A stretch of DNA of 64,000 nt from Streptomyces sp. CB02923 (GCF_001905005.1 NZ_LWKZ01000024.1:429427-493426), one strand, 5' to 3'; counted from the first letter of the stretch, positions 17,015-25,655 are shown. Made by a program: numbers and translations. Notes: a model not told the origin generated them from the letters alone.

Positions 17015-19228
17015 GTGGGCTGGTTCACGGTGCCCGCGGACGAGCCCCCTGCGGACGCCCGCGGGGCGCTGGCCGGGGTGATCGGCATGAAGGGCGCCGG
17101 GCGGGGCCGGACGGCGGGCGCGGGCGTCTACCTCACCGACCGGTACCTGCTGACCTGCGCCCACGTGGTCAACATCGCGCTCGGCGTACGGCCGCTGAGC
17201 CCTCACGACCCGGGGGCGGTCCGCCTGGACGTCGCTTTCCCCGTGCTGTCCCCCGCACCGGCGGTGTCCGCGCGGCTGACCGTGTGGGTGGCGCCGCGCG
17301 CTGTCGGCCGGGCCGGACCGGCGCCCGACGGGGCCCTGGAGTGGGCCGGTGATCTGGCCGTACTGGAACTGGACGAGCAGCCGGAGGCCCCGGTGCGCCC
17401 GCTGCCCTGGACGGACATGGCCACCGGCCAGGAGGTACGGGCCTGGTACGGCGGCGGGCAGCCGTTCACCTACGCCGATGTGCGGGTGGGCGCCTGCGAC
17501 GGCTCGGTGGGCTACCTCGACGGGCAGCTGTCGGGCGCTGCCGTCGAGGAGGGCTACAGCGGCGGCCCCCTGTGGTCGCTGCGCGACGCCGCCGCGGTCG
17601 GCCTGGTGATGGGCCGGATCACCGCGCCGGTCGGGGCGTTCTCCGCCCAGCACACGGTGCGGCGCAGCTGGGGCGTCAGCCGGCAGGCCATCGAGGCCGA
17701 GCTGGCGCGGGCCGGTGCGGGCGGGCTGCTGCCGACGGGCGATCCCGGTGCTGCGTCCTTCCCCGAGGACAGCGGTCTGCGCGACATGCTGGCCGGTCCG
17801 GTGCAGGCACTGCTCGGCGTGCCCGCGGAGCGCGCCGCGCACGCCACGGCCCTGGGCGCGGAGCTGGGCCTGCGGACCCCGGCGGACGGTTCGGCGCCGA
17901 CCGTGGAGGAGCTGGCCACCGTCCTGTACACGCAGCGCCGGGCACTGCCGACCCTGGCCGAGTCGCTCGCGCGCACTGTCACCGACAGCGGGACGCGCGC
18001 CGAGCTGAACCGGCTGCTGGGCCTGGGGCGGGCCGTCAAGGCGGCCGGTCTGCTGTCGGTGGGCGAACACCGCAAGCTGCTCGCCAAGCTGACGGACCTG
18101 ACGGCCCGTGACCCGGGGCTGCTCCCCCGGGCCGCCGCCGCGGCTCTGCAGTTCATGACGCTGCCCGCGCCGCTGCACGGCGCGCGGCTGGCCGCCACGG
18201 CCGTACCCGCCGCTCTGCACGCGCTGGAGAAGTGGCCCGGCGACTGCGGGCCCGTACCGAACGAGACGCCCCGGCTGCCCTCGCTGGTGCGGGTGATGGA
18301 GTACGTGGCTGCGGAGGTCGGCGGGCTGGCGGGCGAGGTGCTGCGGGAGTGGAGCGCCAGGGTCGCCCAGCGGCTGGGTGTCCATCCCTCGGCGCTGGAC
18401 GAGCGGCGGGCCGACGCGGCGCGCTGGGCCGCGCGGACCGCGTCGGCGGGCACCTGCATCCTGGTGGAGCTGACCCGGCACGCGGACGACCCGCCGGACC
18501 GCTACCGCTGCTCGGTGTGGCGGGTGCGGGACGACGGTACGACGGCGCGGGCCGGGTCCGGCGACGACCGCCCGCTGGACGGCACGCAGATCGCCCGGCT
18601 GGTGCGCACCGTCGCCAGCGGCGCGGAGCGCCCCGGCCGGGGCGTGCCGATGGTCGCGGTGGCCGTCGGCCCGGACGGGCTGCAACTGCCGGTGGACGAG
18701 TGGGACGGCGCGGAGCCCGGCGAGCTGTACCCGGCGCCGCTGGGCGAGGACTTCCTCGTCGTCCTGCGCTGCCCTCAGATGCGCCGGCACTCGCAGACCG
18801 CCCGGCACGACCTGAGCCGGCGCTGGGAGGCCCGGCGGCGCACCGGGCCGCTGATCGCCGACGAGCAGGTCACCAGCGACCGGGAGCTGATGGGGATGCT
18901 GAAGACCACCCACCGGGACCAGGGCAGCGTCGTGGTGCACGGACCGCCCAAGCACCGGGCACTGTTGCTGAACGTGTGCCTGTTCATGGGGGTGCCGATC
19001 GTGCTGTGGGACCGGGAGGCGGTCGACCACCGGCAGGCGGCGCGCCTGGAACCGTCGCGCCCGTCCGGTCCGTTGGAAGAACTGCCGGAGCGGGTACGGC
19101 ATTTCCGGGTACGGGCCCACATGGACCCGCCGCAGGCGGCCCGGCCCGCGCTCGTCTGGGAGGACGCCGAGCTGCCGCTGCCGGACGAGCTGCTGCTGGC
19201 CGATCCGGGCGCGGGGCCCGAGGGGTGA
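17015..19228 (+). CDS. Trypsin-like protease with VMAP C-terminal domain
   Basis: A 737-residue cytosolic protein with no signal peptide. Residues 15-225 are a trypsin-fold protease with an intact triad: His50 (LLTCAHVVN), Asp113 (AGDLAVLEL) and Ser182 (EGYSGGPLWS). About 240-330 is a helical region that resembles the effector-associated adaptor domains of such systems. The remaining part, with ILVELTRHADDPPDRYRC, LQLPVDEWDG, EDFLVVLRCPQ and RRWEA, fits the VMAP-C domain. In vWA-MoxR-VMAP systems this protein is the effector, switched on by its two partners; that function is predicted from genomics only. Start GTG 17015, three bases after the Trypco1 gene. Confidence 0.82.
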   Translation: MGWFTVPADEPPADARGALAGVIGMKGAGRGRTAGAGVYLTDRYLLTCAHVVNIALGVRPLSPHDPGAVRLDVAFPVLSPAPAVSARLTVWVAPRAVGRAGPAPDGALEWAGDLAVLELDEQPEAPVRPLPWTDMATGQEVRAWYGGGQPFTYADVRVGACDGSVGYLDGQLSGAAVEEGYSGGPLWSLRDAAAVGLVMGRITAPVGAFSAQHTVRRSWGVSRQAIEAELARAGAGGLLPTGDPGAASFPEDSGLRDMLAGPVQALLGVPAERAAHATALGAELGLRTPADGSAPTVEELATVLYTQRRALPTLAESLARTVTDSGTRAELNRLLGLGRAVKAAGLLSVGEHRKLLAKLTDLTARDPGLLPRAAAAALQFMTLPAPLHGARLAATAVPAALHALEKWPGDCGPVPNETPRLPSLVRVMEYVAAEVGGLAGEVLREWSARVAQRLGVHPSALDERRADAARWAARTASAGTCILVELTRHADDPPDRYRCSVWRVRDDGTTARAGSGDDRPLDGTQIARLVRTVASGAERPGRGVPMVAVAVGPDGLQLPVDEWDGAEPGELYPAPLGEDFLVVLRCPQMRRHSQTARHDLSRRWEARRRTGPLIADEQVTSDRELMGMLKTTHRDQGSVVVHGPPKHRALLLNVCLFMGVPIVLWDREAVDHRQAARLEPSRPSGPLEELPERVRHFRVRAHMDPPQAARPALVWEDAELPLPDELLLADPGAGPEG

Positions 19229-19307
19229 GGGGAGGGGCGTACGGACCGCGGTACGGGGGCGCGGGCCGCGGCGGAAACCGACGGAGGACGGCGGGAGCGG
19301 ATCGGCG

Positions 19308-20267
19308 ATGACGGAGAACGACGCGTGGCGGCTCTTCCGGGGCGACCGTACCCCCCGGCGGGCCAAGCTGCCCCCGGCGCCGCCCTGGCGGCAGTTCACG
19401 GCGCCCGGCGCCGCGGACGGCGGCGGGCGGCAGGAGCGCCCGTACCTGATCGGCCGGGCCCAGGCGGACGTGGTGAGCGCGGCGCTGCATCTGCGGCGCC
19501 CGCTGCTGGTGACCGGCCACCCGGGCACCGGCAAGTCGTCGCTGGCGCACGCCATCGCGTACGAGCTGAGCCTGGGGCCGGTGCTCCAGTGGGCGGTCAA
19601 CAGCCGTTCGGTGCTCAAGGAGGCGCTGTACGACTACGACGCCATCGGCCGGCTGCGGGAGACGCATCTGCGCCAGGAGCACACCGGCCCCGAGCCGGAC
19701 ATCGGCACGTACATCCGGCTGGGGCCGCTGGGCACCGCGCTGGTGCCGCGTGACGTCCCCCGAGTGCTGCTCGTCGACGAGCTGGACAAGGGGGACGTGG
19801 ACCTGCCCAACGACCTGCTGATGGTCTTCGAGGAGGGCGAGTTCGAGATTCCGGAGCTGTCCCGGCTGCCGGAGGACCGCAGTGAGGTCGAGGTGCTGCT
19901 GCACGGCACGGACAGCGGGCGGGTGCGGGTGACGCGCGGTCTGGTGCGCTGCCGGGAGTTCCCGGTGGTGGTGATCACGAGCAACGGTGAGCGGGACTTC
20001 CCCCCGGCGTTCCTGCGCCGCTGTGTACGGCTCGCGCTGCCCGAACCCGACGAGGACCAGCTGCGCAGGATCGTCGCCGCGCACATGGGCGAGCCGGCCC
20101 TGCGGGGAATGGACGACCTCCTGCACACCTTCGTCAACGAGCGGGCGCACGGCGAATTGGCGACGGACCAGCTGCTCAACGCGGTCTTCCTGCGCAAGGG
20201 CGGCGTGGACCTGGACGCCCAGGGGCTGCTGCGGGCGGTCCTGCACCGGCTCGGCGGAACGGTGTGA
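19308..20267 (+). CDS. MoxR-type AAA+ ATPase
   Basis: A 319-residue AAA+ protein. Walker A is GHPGTGKS (70-77), Walker B is VLLVDE (153-158), sensor 1 lies in VVVITSNGERDFP and the arginine-finger region is PPAFLRRC. A short N-terminal extension rich in Arg/Pro precedes it. MoxR ATPases act as chaperones paired with vWA-domain proteins; the gene for such a partner overlaps its stop. ATG 19308 with GGGAGCGGA before it; 79 bases separate it from the protease gene. Confidence 0.9.
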   Translation: MTENDAWRLFRGDRTPRRAKLPPAPPWRQFTAPGAADGGGRQERPYLIGRAQADVVSAALHLRRPLLVTGHPGTGKSSLAHAIAYELSLGPVLQWAVNSRSVLKEALYDYDAIGRLRETHLRQEHTGPEPDIGTYIRLGPLGTALVPRDVPRVLLVDELDKGDVDLPNDLLMVFEEGEFEIPELSRLPEDRSEVEVLLHGTDSGRVRVTRGLVRCREFPVVVITSNGERDFPPAFLRRCVRLALPEPDEDQLRRIVAAHMGEPALRGMDDLLHTFVNERAHGELATDQLLNAVFLRKGGVDLDAQGLLRAVLHRLGGTV

Positions 20268-23200
20268 CCGTGCCGGGCGGCGGCGCCGGTTTCGAGCAGG
20301 TCGGTGCGGTCACCGGCTACGACCTCTCCACCCTGGAGCTGCTGGACGTCCTGTGGCTGGCCGGGCGGCTGCCCCGCGACGGGTCCGTGCCGCTGGCCGC
20401 GCTGCCGGCGCAGCCGGCCGGTCCGCACTCCGGCGAGGGCCGGGTGCCGCCGCCCGGGGAGTCTGGCCGGCTCCCGGACGGTACGGCCGCGGGCGCGTCC
20501 GGCCGGGCGCGAGCCCCGGCCCATGCCGGACCGGCCCGGCGCCGGGCGTCGCCTTCCCAGCTCGCCGGTGCCCTGCATGCCGCGGCCTCGGCGGGCGGCG
20601 CCGTCGAGTTCTCCGGCACCGCCGCGCGGGCCGGGCACGGGGACGCCGGGGCGCTGCCCGTACGCATACCGGAGAACAAGGCGCTGGGGCACGAGGAACT
20701 CCGGCTCAGCCGTGCCCTGCGCCCGCTCAAGCAGCGGCGGCCGCGCCGCGACCGCCAGGAGCTGGACGACGCGGCGACCGTGGCGGCGATGGCGGAGACC
20801 GGGCTGCCGGACGTGGTGACGCGGCCCGCCCGCGAGCGGTGGCTGGATCTGACGCTGCTGATCGACGACGGCGTGTCCATGCTGCTCTGGCGCCGCCTGG
20901 CCGCCGAACTGCGGGCTCTGTTCGAGCAGTTGGGCGCCTTCCGGGACGTACGGGTACACGGCCTGGACAGCCGGTCGCCGGACGGCCCCCGGCTGCGGGC
21001 CCGCCCCTTCGACCCCGATCCGGCGCTGCTGTCGCCCGCGTCGGTGGCCGATCCGTCCGGCCGCAGCCTCATCCTGGTCGTCAGCGACGGCGTCGGCTCC
21101 TGCTGGCGCGACGGTACGCTGCACACCGCCCTGGAGCGCTGGGCGCGCCGCGGCCCCACCGCCGTCGTCCACGCGCTGCCCGCCCACATGTGGAGCGGTT
21201 CGGGGCTGCGGGCCGAGCCGTGGCGGGTGACGACCCGGCAGCGGGGCGCGGCCAACGACACCTGGGACGTGGCCAACGCGCTGCTGCCCGCGGGCTTCGC
21301 CGACGACTTCCCCGGCGTCCCGGTCCCCGTCCTGGAGCCGCGCCGCGCGGCCGTCGCCGCCTGGGCCCGGCTGGTGGCCTCGCCCGGGGCCAGCGCCGAG
21401 CTGCCGCTGCTGTCCCCGCCCACCGTTCCCGGAGTGCGCCCGGAGGCGGGCACCCGCACCCCGGACGCGGCGGATGCCGTACTGCGCTTCCGCGACGCCG
21501 CCTCCGCCCCGGCCTACCGGCTGGCCGCGCACCTGGCCGCGGTGTCGCCGATCACGGTGCCGGTGATGCGGCTCGTGCAGGCCGCGGTGCCGTGGCCCGC
21601 CGAGACGTCGCATCTGGCGGAGGTGTTCCTCGGCGGGCTGATGCGCCGCGCCGGGCCCGCCGACGCCGCGCAGCCGCAGCACCTCAGCTTCGAGTTCGCC
21701 GAAGGCACCCAGGAGATTCTGCTGGACACCGCCTCCCCGATCGAGCTGCTGCGCACCACGCGTGCGGTCACCGAGCGGCTGGCGCGCCTGGTGGGCCGTT
21801 CGCCGGACTTCCCGGCGTGGCTGGCGCACCCGTCCGGCACCGGTGAACTCCTGCCCGGCACCCGGCCGTTCGCGTGGCTGGAGGACCGGCTGCTGACGCA
21901 CCTCGGTGCCCGGCCGATGGCGCAGATCCAGGCGCTGCCGCCGGAGACGTACGAGGAGGCCCGGCTGCCGGACACGTCGGGTACGGCGCCGTCCTGGCTG
22001 CCGCTGCGGCTTCAGGACCTGCACTCCCTCGGCCCGTACACCCTGCGGCTGCGCGGCGAGTCCAGTGGTGTGCCCAATGCGTACATCGGCGAGAACGAGA
22101 CGGGCGCGCAAGTGCTGCTGCGTGTCTCGCAGTCCGTCAAATGGCCGATGGCCAGGGAACTTCTCGGCGTCGAGTGGCGTGCGCTGCACCGCATGGGCGG
22201 GGTCTACGCCCCTGAGGTGGTCGCCAGTGACATGGAGGGTCCGGTGCCGTGGATCGCGCTGCGGCTGGACCGGCTCAGTACGGAGCTGCCCGCGCCGACG
22301 CTGCGCGCGCTGCTGCGCGCGGCGGGCGCCCTGTACGACTCGCCGCTGTTCCCGTGGCTCGGATGGCACTTGGCGCGCGCGGTGAGCCGCTGCCACCGCA
22401 ACAACATCGTGCACGGCGCGCTGACACCCGGGACCGTGCTGGTCACCGAGGAGACGGTACGGATTCTGGAGTGGACCTCGGCCCGTATCGACGGCGAGTC
22501 CAGCGCGTCGCCGCTGGCCATGCCCACCCGTTCGCCGCACCGGGCGCCGGAGGTCACCTCCTGGGGCGAGTCGCGGATCGCCGCGGGCGACGTGTACGCG
22601 CTCGGTACGATCCTCGTCGACGCCGCGACGGGCCGGTCCTGGCGGTGGTACCGGCGCGACGTCCTGCTCACCCAGGAGGAGTTCCTCCAGCTGGACGGCG
22701 GCCTGCGGGACATCCTGCTGCGGTGCATCGACGACGAGCCCGAGGCGCGGCCGACGGCCGCCGAGGTGGCCGAGGTGTTCGCCGGCTACCTGCCGGAGTC
22801 GGTCACCCGCGCCGGTGCGGACGACCGCCCCTCCGGCCCGCCCCCCAGCCTGAGCCCGGAGCTCCCCGAGCCGGACCGCAGCGACACCGACGCCGAACGC
22901 GACCAGCTGCTCGCCACGGTCCGGGCCCCGGTATCGGGCCCCCTGCACATCGCGCTGCTCGCCCTCAAGGACCGGGTGGGCTGCACCACGACGACGGCCG
23001 TGCTCGGCGCGCTGCTGGCCGAGCAGCGCCGGGAGCCGGTCCTGGCCGTCGACGCGGACCGGCACGCCGGCAGCCACATCCGCATCGCGCGGCGCGTCTA
23101 CCGCGACACCGACGCCCGGCTGACGGACCTGGCGCGTTCCGCCGGACATGTGCGCGGCTTCGGCGACTTCCGGCTGTTCGTGTCCCAGCACCGGTCGGGG

Positions 23201-23677
23201 CTGCTGGTGCTGGCCAACGACTCCGTGCACCACGGGTCGGGCACGCCCGCCCAGTTCACCGACCGCGACTACGCGACGGTGACCGCGCTGGCCGAGCCGT
23301 ACTGCCCCGTCACCCTTGCCGACACCGACCGGTTCCCGCAGGCCGTGCTGGACCGCACCCATCGCGTCGTGATCGTGACCCGGGCCGACCCGGCCGGGCT
23401 GACCCACGCGGAACGGTCCATGGACCGGCTGCTCACGCTCGGTCTGCCGCACCTGGCGGCGGACGCGGTGGTGGTGCTCAACCACAGCCGCCCGGAGGCC
23501 GGCTGGACGCTGAACCCGGCGACCGTGCGCGGGCTCAGTTCGCGGTGCCGCGGTGTGGTCATGGTGCCACGCGACGGCCATCTGGCCACCGGCAGCGTGG
23601 TGGAGCTGTCCTGGCTCGCCCCGGAGACCTACCGGGCGTATCTGCGGCTGGCCGCGCTGCTCCTGGACCGCTGGTGA
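20264..23677 (+). CDS. Giant vWA / pseudokinase / MinD-like NTPase protein (SAV_2336-type)
   Basis: A 1137-residue protein. Residues 1-190 are Pro/Ala-rich with a conserved patch (LRLSRALRPLK). About 192-395 is a vWA-like domain with a MIDAS-like turn DDGVSM (201-206) and LILVVSDGVG. About 400-570 is a helical region typical of SAV_2336-type proteins. About 590-845 has a protein-kinase layout but the catalytic loop reads HGALTPGTV (His717) where HRDLKPxN is expected, the DFG site is EWT, and the VAIK lysine is Arg, so it should be a pseudokinase. The C-terminus is MinD/ParA-like with a deviant P-loop KDRVGCTT (902-909): Cys907 replaces the invariant Lys. GTG start overlaps the moxR stop. Confidence 0.8.
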   Translation: MTVPGGGAGFEQVGAVTGYDLSTLELLDVLWLAGRLPRDGSVPLAALPAQPAGPHSGEGRVPPPGESGRLPDGTAAGASGRARAPAHAGPARRRASPSQLAGALHAAASAGGAVEFSGTAARAGHGDAGALPVRIPENKALGHEELRLSRALRPLKQRRPRRDRQELDDAATVAAMAETGLPDVVTRPARERWLDLTLLIDDGVSMLLWRRLAAELRALFEQLGAFRDVRVHGLDSRSPDGPRLRARPFDPDPALLSPASVADPSGRSLILVVSDGVGSCWRDGTLHTALERWARRGPTAVVHALPAHMWSGSGLRAEPWRVTTRQRGAANDTWDVANALLPAGFADDFPGVPVPVLEPRRAAVAAWARLVASPGASAELPLLSPPTVPGVRPEAGTRTPDAADAVLRFRDAASAPAYRLAAHLAAVSPITVPVMRLVQAAVPWPAETSHLAEVFLGGLMRRAGPADAAQPQHLSFEFAEGTQEILLDTASPIELLRTTRAVTERLARLVGRSPDFPAWLAHPSGTGELLPGTRPFAWLEDRLLTHLGARPMAQIQALPPETYEEARLPDTSGTAPSWLPLRLQDLHSLGPYTLRLRGESSGVPNAYIGENETGAQVLLRVSQSVKWPMARELLGVEWRALHRMGGVYAPEVVASDMEGPVPWIALRLDRLSTELPAPTLRALLRAAGALYDSPLFPWLGWHLARAVSRCHRNNIVHGALTPGTVLVTEETVRILEWTSARIDGESSASPLAMPTRSPHRAPEVTSWGESRIAAGDVYALGTILVDAATGRSWRWYRRDVLLTQEEFLQLDGGLRDILLRCIDDEPEARPTAAEVAEVFAGYLPESVTRAGADDRPSGPPPSLSPELPEPDRSDTDAERDQLLATVRAPVSGPLHIALLALKDRVGCTTTTAVLGALLAEQRREPVLAVDADRHAGSHIRIARRVYRDTDARLTDLARSAGHVRGFGDFRLFVSQHRSGLLVLANDSVHHGSGTPAQFTDRDYATVTALAEPYCPVTLADTDRFPQAVLDRTHRVVIVTRADPAGLTHAERSMDRLLTLGLPHLAADAVVVLNHSRPEAGWTLNPATVRGLSSRCRGVVMVPRDGHLATGSVVELSWLAPETYRAYLRLAALLLDRW

Positions 23678-23751
23678 GACGGGGCCTCCGCGTCACCTGT
23701 TCGGGTGCATTCGGCCGGGGAAGGCGTCCGGGCCCCCGGCCGGGGTGAAGC

Positions 23752-23787
23752 TCCGGACAAGGGCGAAGGTCCGGACAGAGGCGAAGG
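23752..23787 (+). repeat. 18-base direct repeat, two copies, before the tyrosinase start
   Basis: TCCGGACAAGGGCGAAGG (23752-23769) is followed at once by TCCGGACAGAGGCGAAGG (23770-23787), 16 of 18 bases the same. The second copy runs into the Shine-Dalgarno GAAGGGGG of the tyrosinase gene, so copy number changes could alter its leader. Confidence 0.6.
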
Positions 23788-23794
23788 GGGCCCG

Positions 23795-25069
23795 GTGCGA
23801 CGGCGCGACGTTTTCGCGGGGGCCACGGCGGCCGGTGCCGCGGCCCTGCTGCCCACGGCAGCCGGCCCGCGCGGCTCGCGCCCGTACACCGAGCGGTATC
23901 TGGGCCGGACGATCCGCATCGACGCCCCGCACGGCACGGCCCGGGTGACGATCGACGGCCGCGCACTGGACCTGATGCGGATGGGAGCGGACGCCTACCT
24001 GTCCCCGCTGTGCCACTACGGATTCGACCGGACCCCGCTGGCCGCCGCGCGCCGCGCCGTGCGGCGGCTGCGGGGCGCTCGGCTGCTGCCGCCTCCGCCG
24101 CTCCGGTCGTGGCCGCGGCCCGTGGTGCCGCCCGGCCCCGCGCCCCCTGCCCGCCCGTACGTCCGCAAGAACCACCTGGCGCTGACCGCGCAGGAGCGGC
24201 ACCGTTTCGTGGACGCCGTCCTGGAGGCCAAGCGGCGCGGCGTGTACGACGCTCTGGTCGCCGTCCACATCCGGCTGAACTCGCACGACTACATCCACCG
24301 CGACCACGGGCGGCGCACCGCGCACCTGACGCCTTCCCTGCTGCCCTGGCACCGGCAGTTCCTGCTGTACTTCGAACAGGAACTGCGCGCGATCGACCCC
24401 GCTGTCACCCTGCCGTACTGGGACTGGACGAGCGACCGCGGCCGGGAATCGCCGCTGTGGGCCGACGACTTCATGGGCGGCGACGGGCGGCCCGGCGACC
24501 GGCAGGTGACCGCGGGCCCCTTCGCCCGGCGCAACGGCTGGCGGCTGGGGGTCGACGTCCGGCCCACCGGCCACGACGTGGCGTGGCTCAACGGCCACTA
24601 CACCCAGGACGACCGGCACTTCCTCACCCGCGCCCTGCGCCGTCCCGGCGTCCTCTCGACAGCCCGGCAGCTGGAAGCGGCCCTCGCCCTGCCGGTCTAC
24701 GACTGTCCGCCGTGGAACCACCTGAGCGGCCAGTCCCGTTCCCAGCGCAGCTTCCGCAACCACCTGGAGGGCTATGCGAAGTTCCCGTGGGAACGGGACT
24801 GGGGCAAGCTGCACGGCTCCGCCCACGCCTTCGTCGGCGGCCACATGGACTTCATCGGCTCGCCCAACGACCCGGTGTTCTTCCTCCACCACTGCTTCAT
24901 CGACAAGATCTGGGCCGAGTGGCAGCGGCGGCATCCCGGTGTCCCCCACTACCTCCCGCTGGAACCCGCACCTGACGTGCCCGGCCTCCACACCCCGCTG
25001 GCCCCCTGGCACACGATGTCCCCGGCCGACCTCGTCGACCACACCCGGTTCTACCGCTACGACGCCTGA
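23795..25069 (+). CDS. Tyrosinase fused to its caddie (MelC1-MelC2 in one chain)
   Basis: A 424-residue copper oxidase for melanin or phenol oxidation. Normally MelC1, a secreted copper chaperone, and MelC2 tyrosinase are two genes; here one frame holds both. Residues 2-25 form a Tat-like signal (RRRDVFAGATAAGAAALL). Then comes the caddie domain (YLGRTIRIDAP, VTIDGRALDLMRMG, LCHYGFDRTPLAAARRAV), a Pro-rich linker near 110-125, and the tyrosinase. CuA ligands are in LVAVHIRL and RTAHLTPSLLPWHRQF. CuB ligands are in KLHGSAHAFVGGHM and FFLHHCFIDKIWAEWQ. GTG 23795 has GAAGGGGG just upstream. Confidence 0.88.
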   Translation: MRRRDVFAGATAAGAAALLPTAAGPRGSRPYTERYLGRTIRIDAPHGTARVTIDGRALDLMRMGADAYLSPLCHYGFDRTPLAAARRAVRRLRGARLLPPPPLRSWPRPVVPPGPAPPARPYVRKNHLALTAQERHRFVDAVLEAKRRGVYDALVAVHIRLNSHDYIHRDHGRRTAHLTPSLLPWHRQFLLYFEQELRAIDPAVTLPYWDWTSDRGRESPLWADDFMGGDGRPGDRQVTAGPFARRNGWRLGVDVRPTGHDVAWLNGHYTQDDRHFLTRALRRPGVLSTARQLEAALALPVYDCPPWNHLSGQSRSQRSFRNHLEGYAKFPWERDWGKLHGSAHAFVGGHMDFIGSPNDPVFFLHHCFIDKIWAEWQRRHPGVPHYLPLEPAPDVPGLHTPLAPWHTMSPADLVDHTRFYRYDA

Positions 25070-25121
25070 GCGGCAGCACCGGACCGGTGAGACGGCCCGC
25101 AGGCCCCGCCGCCGACCCCAC

Positions 25122-25127
25122 TACGCT
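25122..25127 (+). promoter_or_regulatory. Putative -10 element for leaderless Nudix gene
   Basis: TACGCT ends six bases before the ATG at 25134, and no Shine-Dalgarno is present. The same hexamer and spacing occur before the sirtuin gene at 47018. Confidence 0.4.
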
Positions 25128-25133
25128 CGACGT

Positions 25134-25628
25134 ATGACTACGGACTACGCCACTTATATCGCCGGTCTTCCTCGTGTACTCGCGGGGGCCGGTGTCATCT
25201 TCCGCGACGCCGACGGCCGGGTGCTGTACGTCGAGCCGAACTACCGCGACACCTGGAACCTGCCCGGCGGCACCATCGAGTCCGACGAGGGCGAGTCGCC
25301 CCGCCAGGCCGCGCGGCGGGAGACCGCCGAGGAGATCGGCCTGGATCTGGAGCCGGGCGCGCTGCTGGCCGTCGACTGGGTGCGCGGCACCGCACGGCCG
25401 CCGCTGGTGTCGTACCTGTACGACGGAGGCGTGCTGGACGCGGAGCAACTGGCGGCCGTCCGCCTCCAGGAGAGCGAGCTGCTGTCCTGGTCCCTGATGA
25501 CGTGGGAGGAGGCCGAACCCCGGCTGTCCCCGTCGATGGCGCTGCGGATGCGGGCCGCACTGGACGCGCTGGCGCGCGGCCGCGGTCCGGTGGAGCTGGA
25601 GGACGGTGTCGCGCCGGCCGCCCCTTGA
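25134..25628 (+). CDS. Nudix hydrolase
   Basis: A 164-residue hydrolase of nucleoside diphosphates linked to another group. The Nudix box is GGTIESDEGESPRQAARRET followed by AEEIGL. The loop between the second glycine and the first conserved Glu is two residues longer than the textbook Gx5E. A beta-strand N-terminus (AGVIFRDADGRVLYVEPNYRDTWNLP) precedes it. Substrate unknown. The ATG at 25134 is preceded by a -10-like TACGCT, suggesting a leaderless message. The last codons overlap the promoter of the next gene. Confidence 0.88.
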   Translation: MTTDYATYIAGLPRVLAGAGVIFRDADGRVLYVEPNYRDTWNLPGGTIESDEGESPRQAARRETAEEIGLDLEPGALLAVDWVRGTARPPLVSYLYDGGVLDAEQLAAVRLQESELLSWSLMTWEEAEPRLSPSMALRMRAALDALARGRGPVELEDGVAPAAP

Positions 25629-25655
25629 CCTCAAGCCCCCTTGAAGTTGCATCGT
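25625..25655 (+). promoter_or_regulatory. MerR/SoxR-type promoter-operator
   Basis: TTGACC (25625-25630) and CATCGT (25650-25655) are 19 bases apart, the overlong spacer that MerR-family activators correct. The spacer region holds the dyad CCTCAAG-CCCC-CTTGAAG (25629-25646). The SoxR box of E. coli soxS is CCTCAAG-TTAA-CTTGAGG, so arms, spacing and register match, with one arm base different. Transcription would start at about 25662, the A of the next ATG. No merR/soxR gene lies in the window. Confidence 0.72.

Noticed and set aside
14756..19618. A minus-strand open frame of about 1,600 codons opposite the transporter, Trypco1 and protease genes
   Set aside because: It is antisense to well-supported genes, is Arg/Gly/His/Pro-rich, and has no domain; such frames arise from the GC bias at third codon positions.
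19634..23581. Minus-strand open frame of about 1,300 codons opposite the MoxR and giant vWA genes
   Set aside because: Same cause; composition is that of an antisense frame and no motif is seen.
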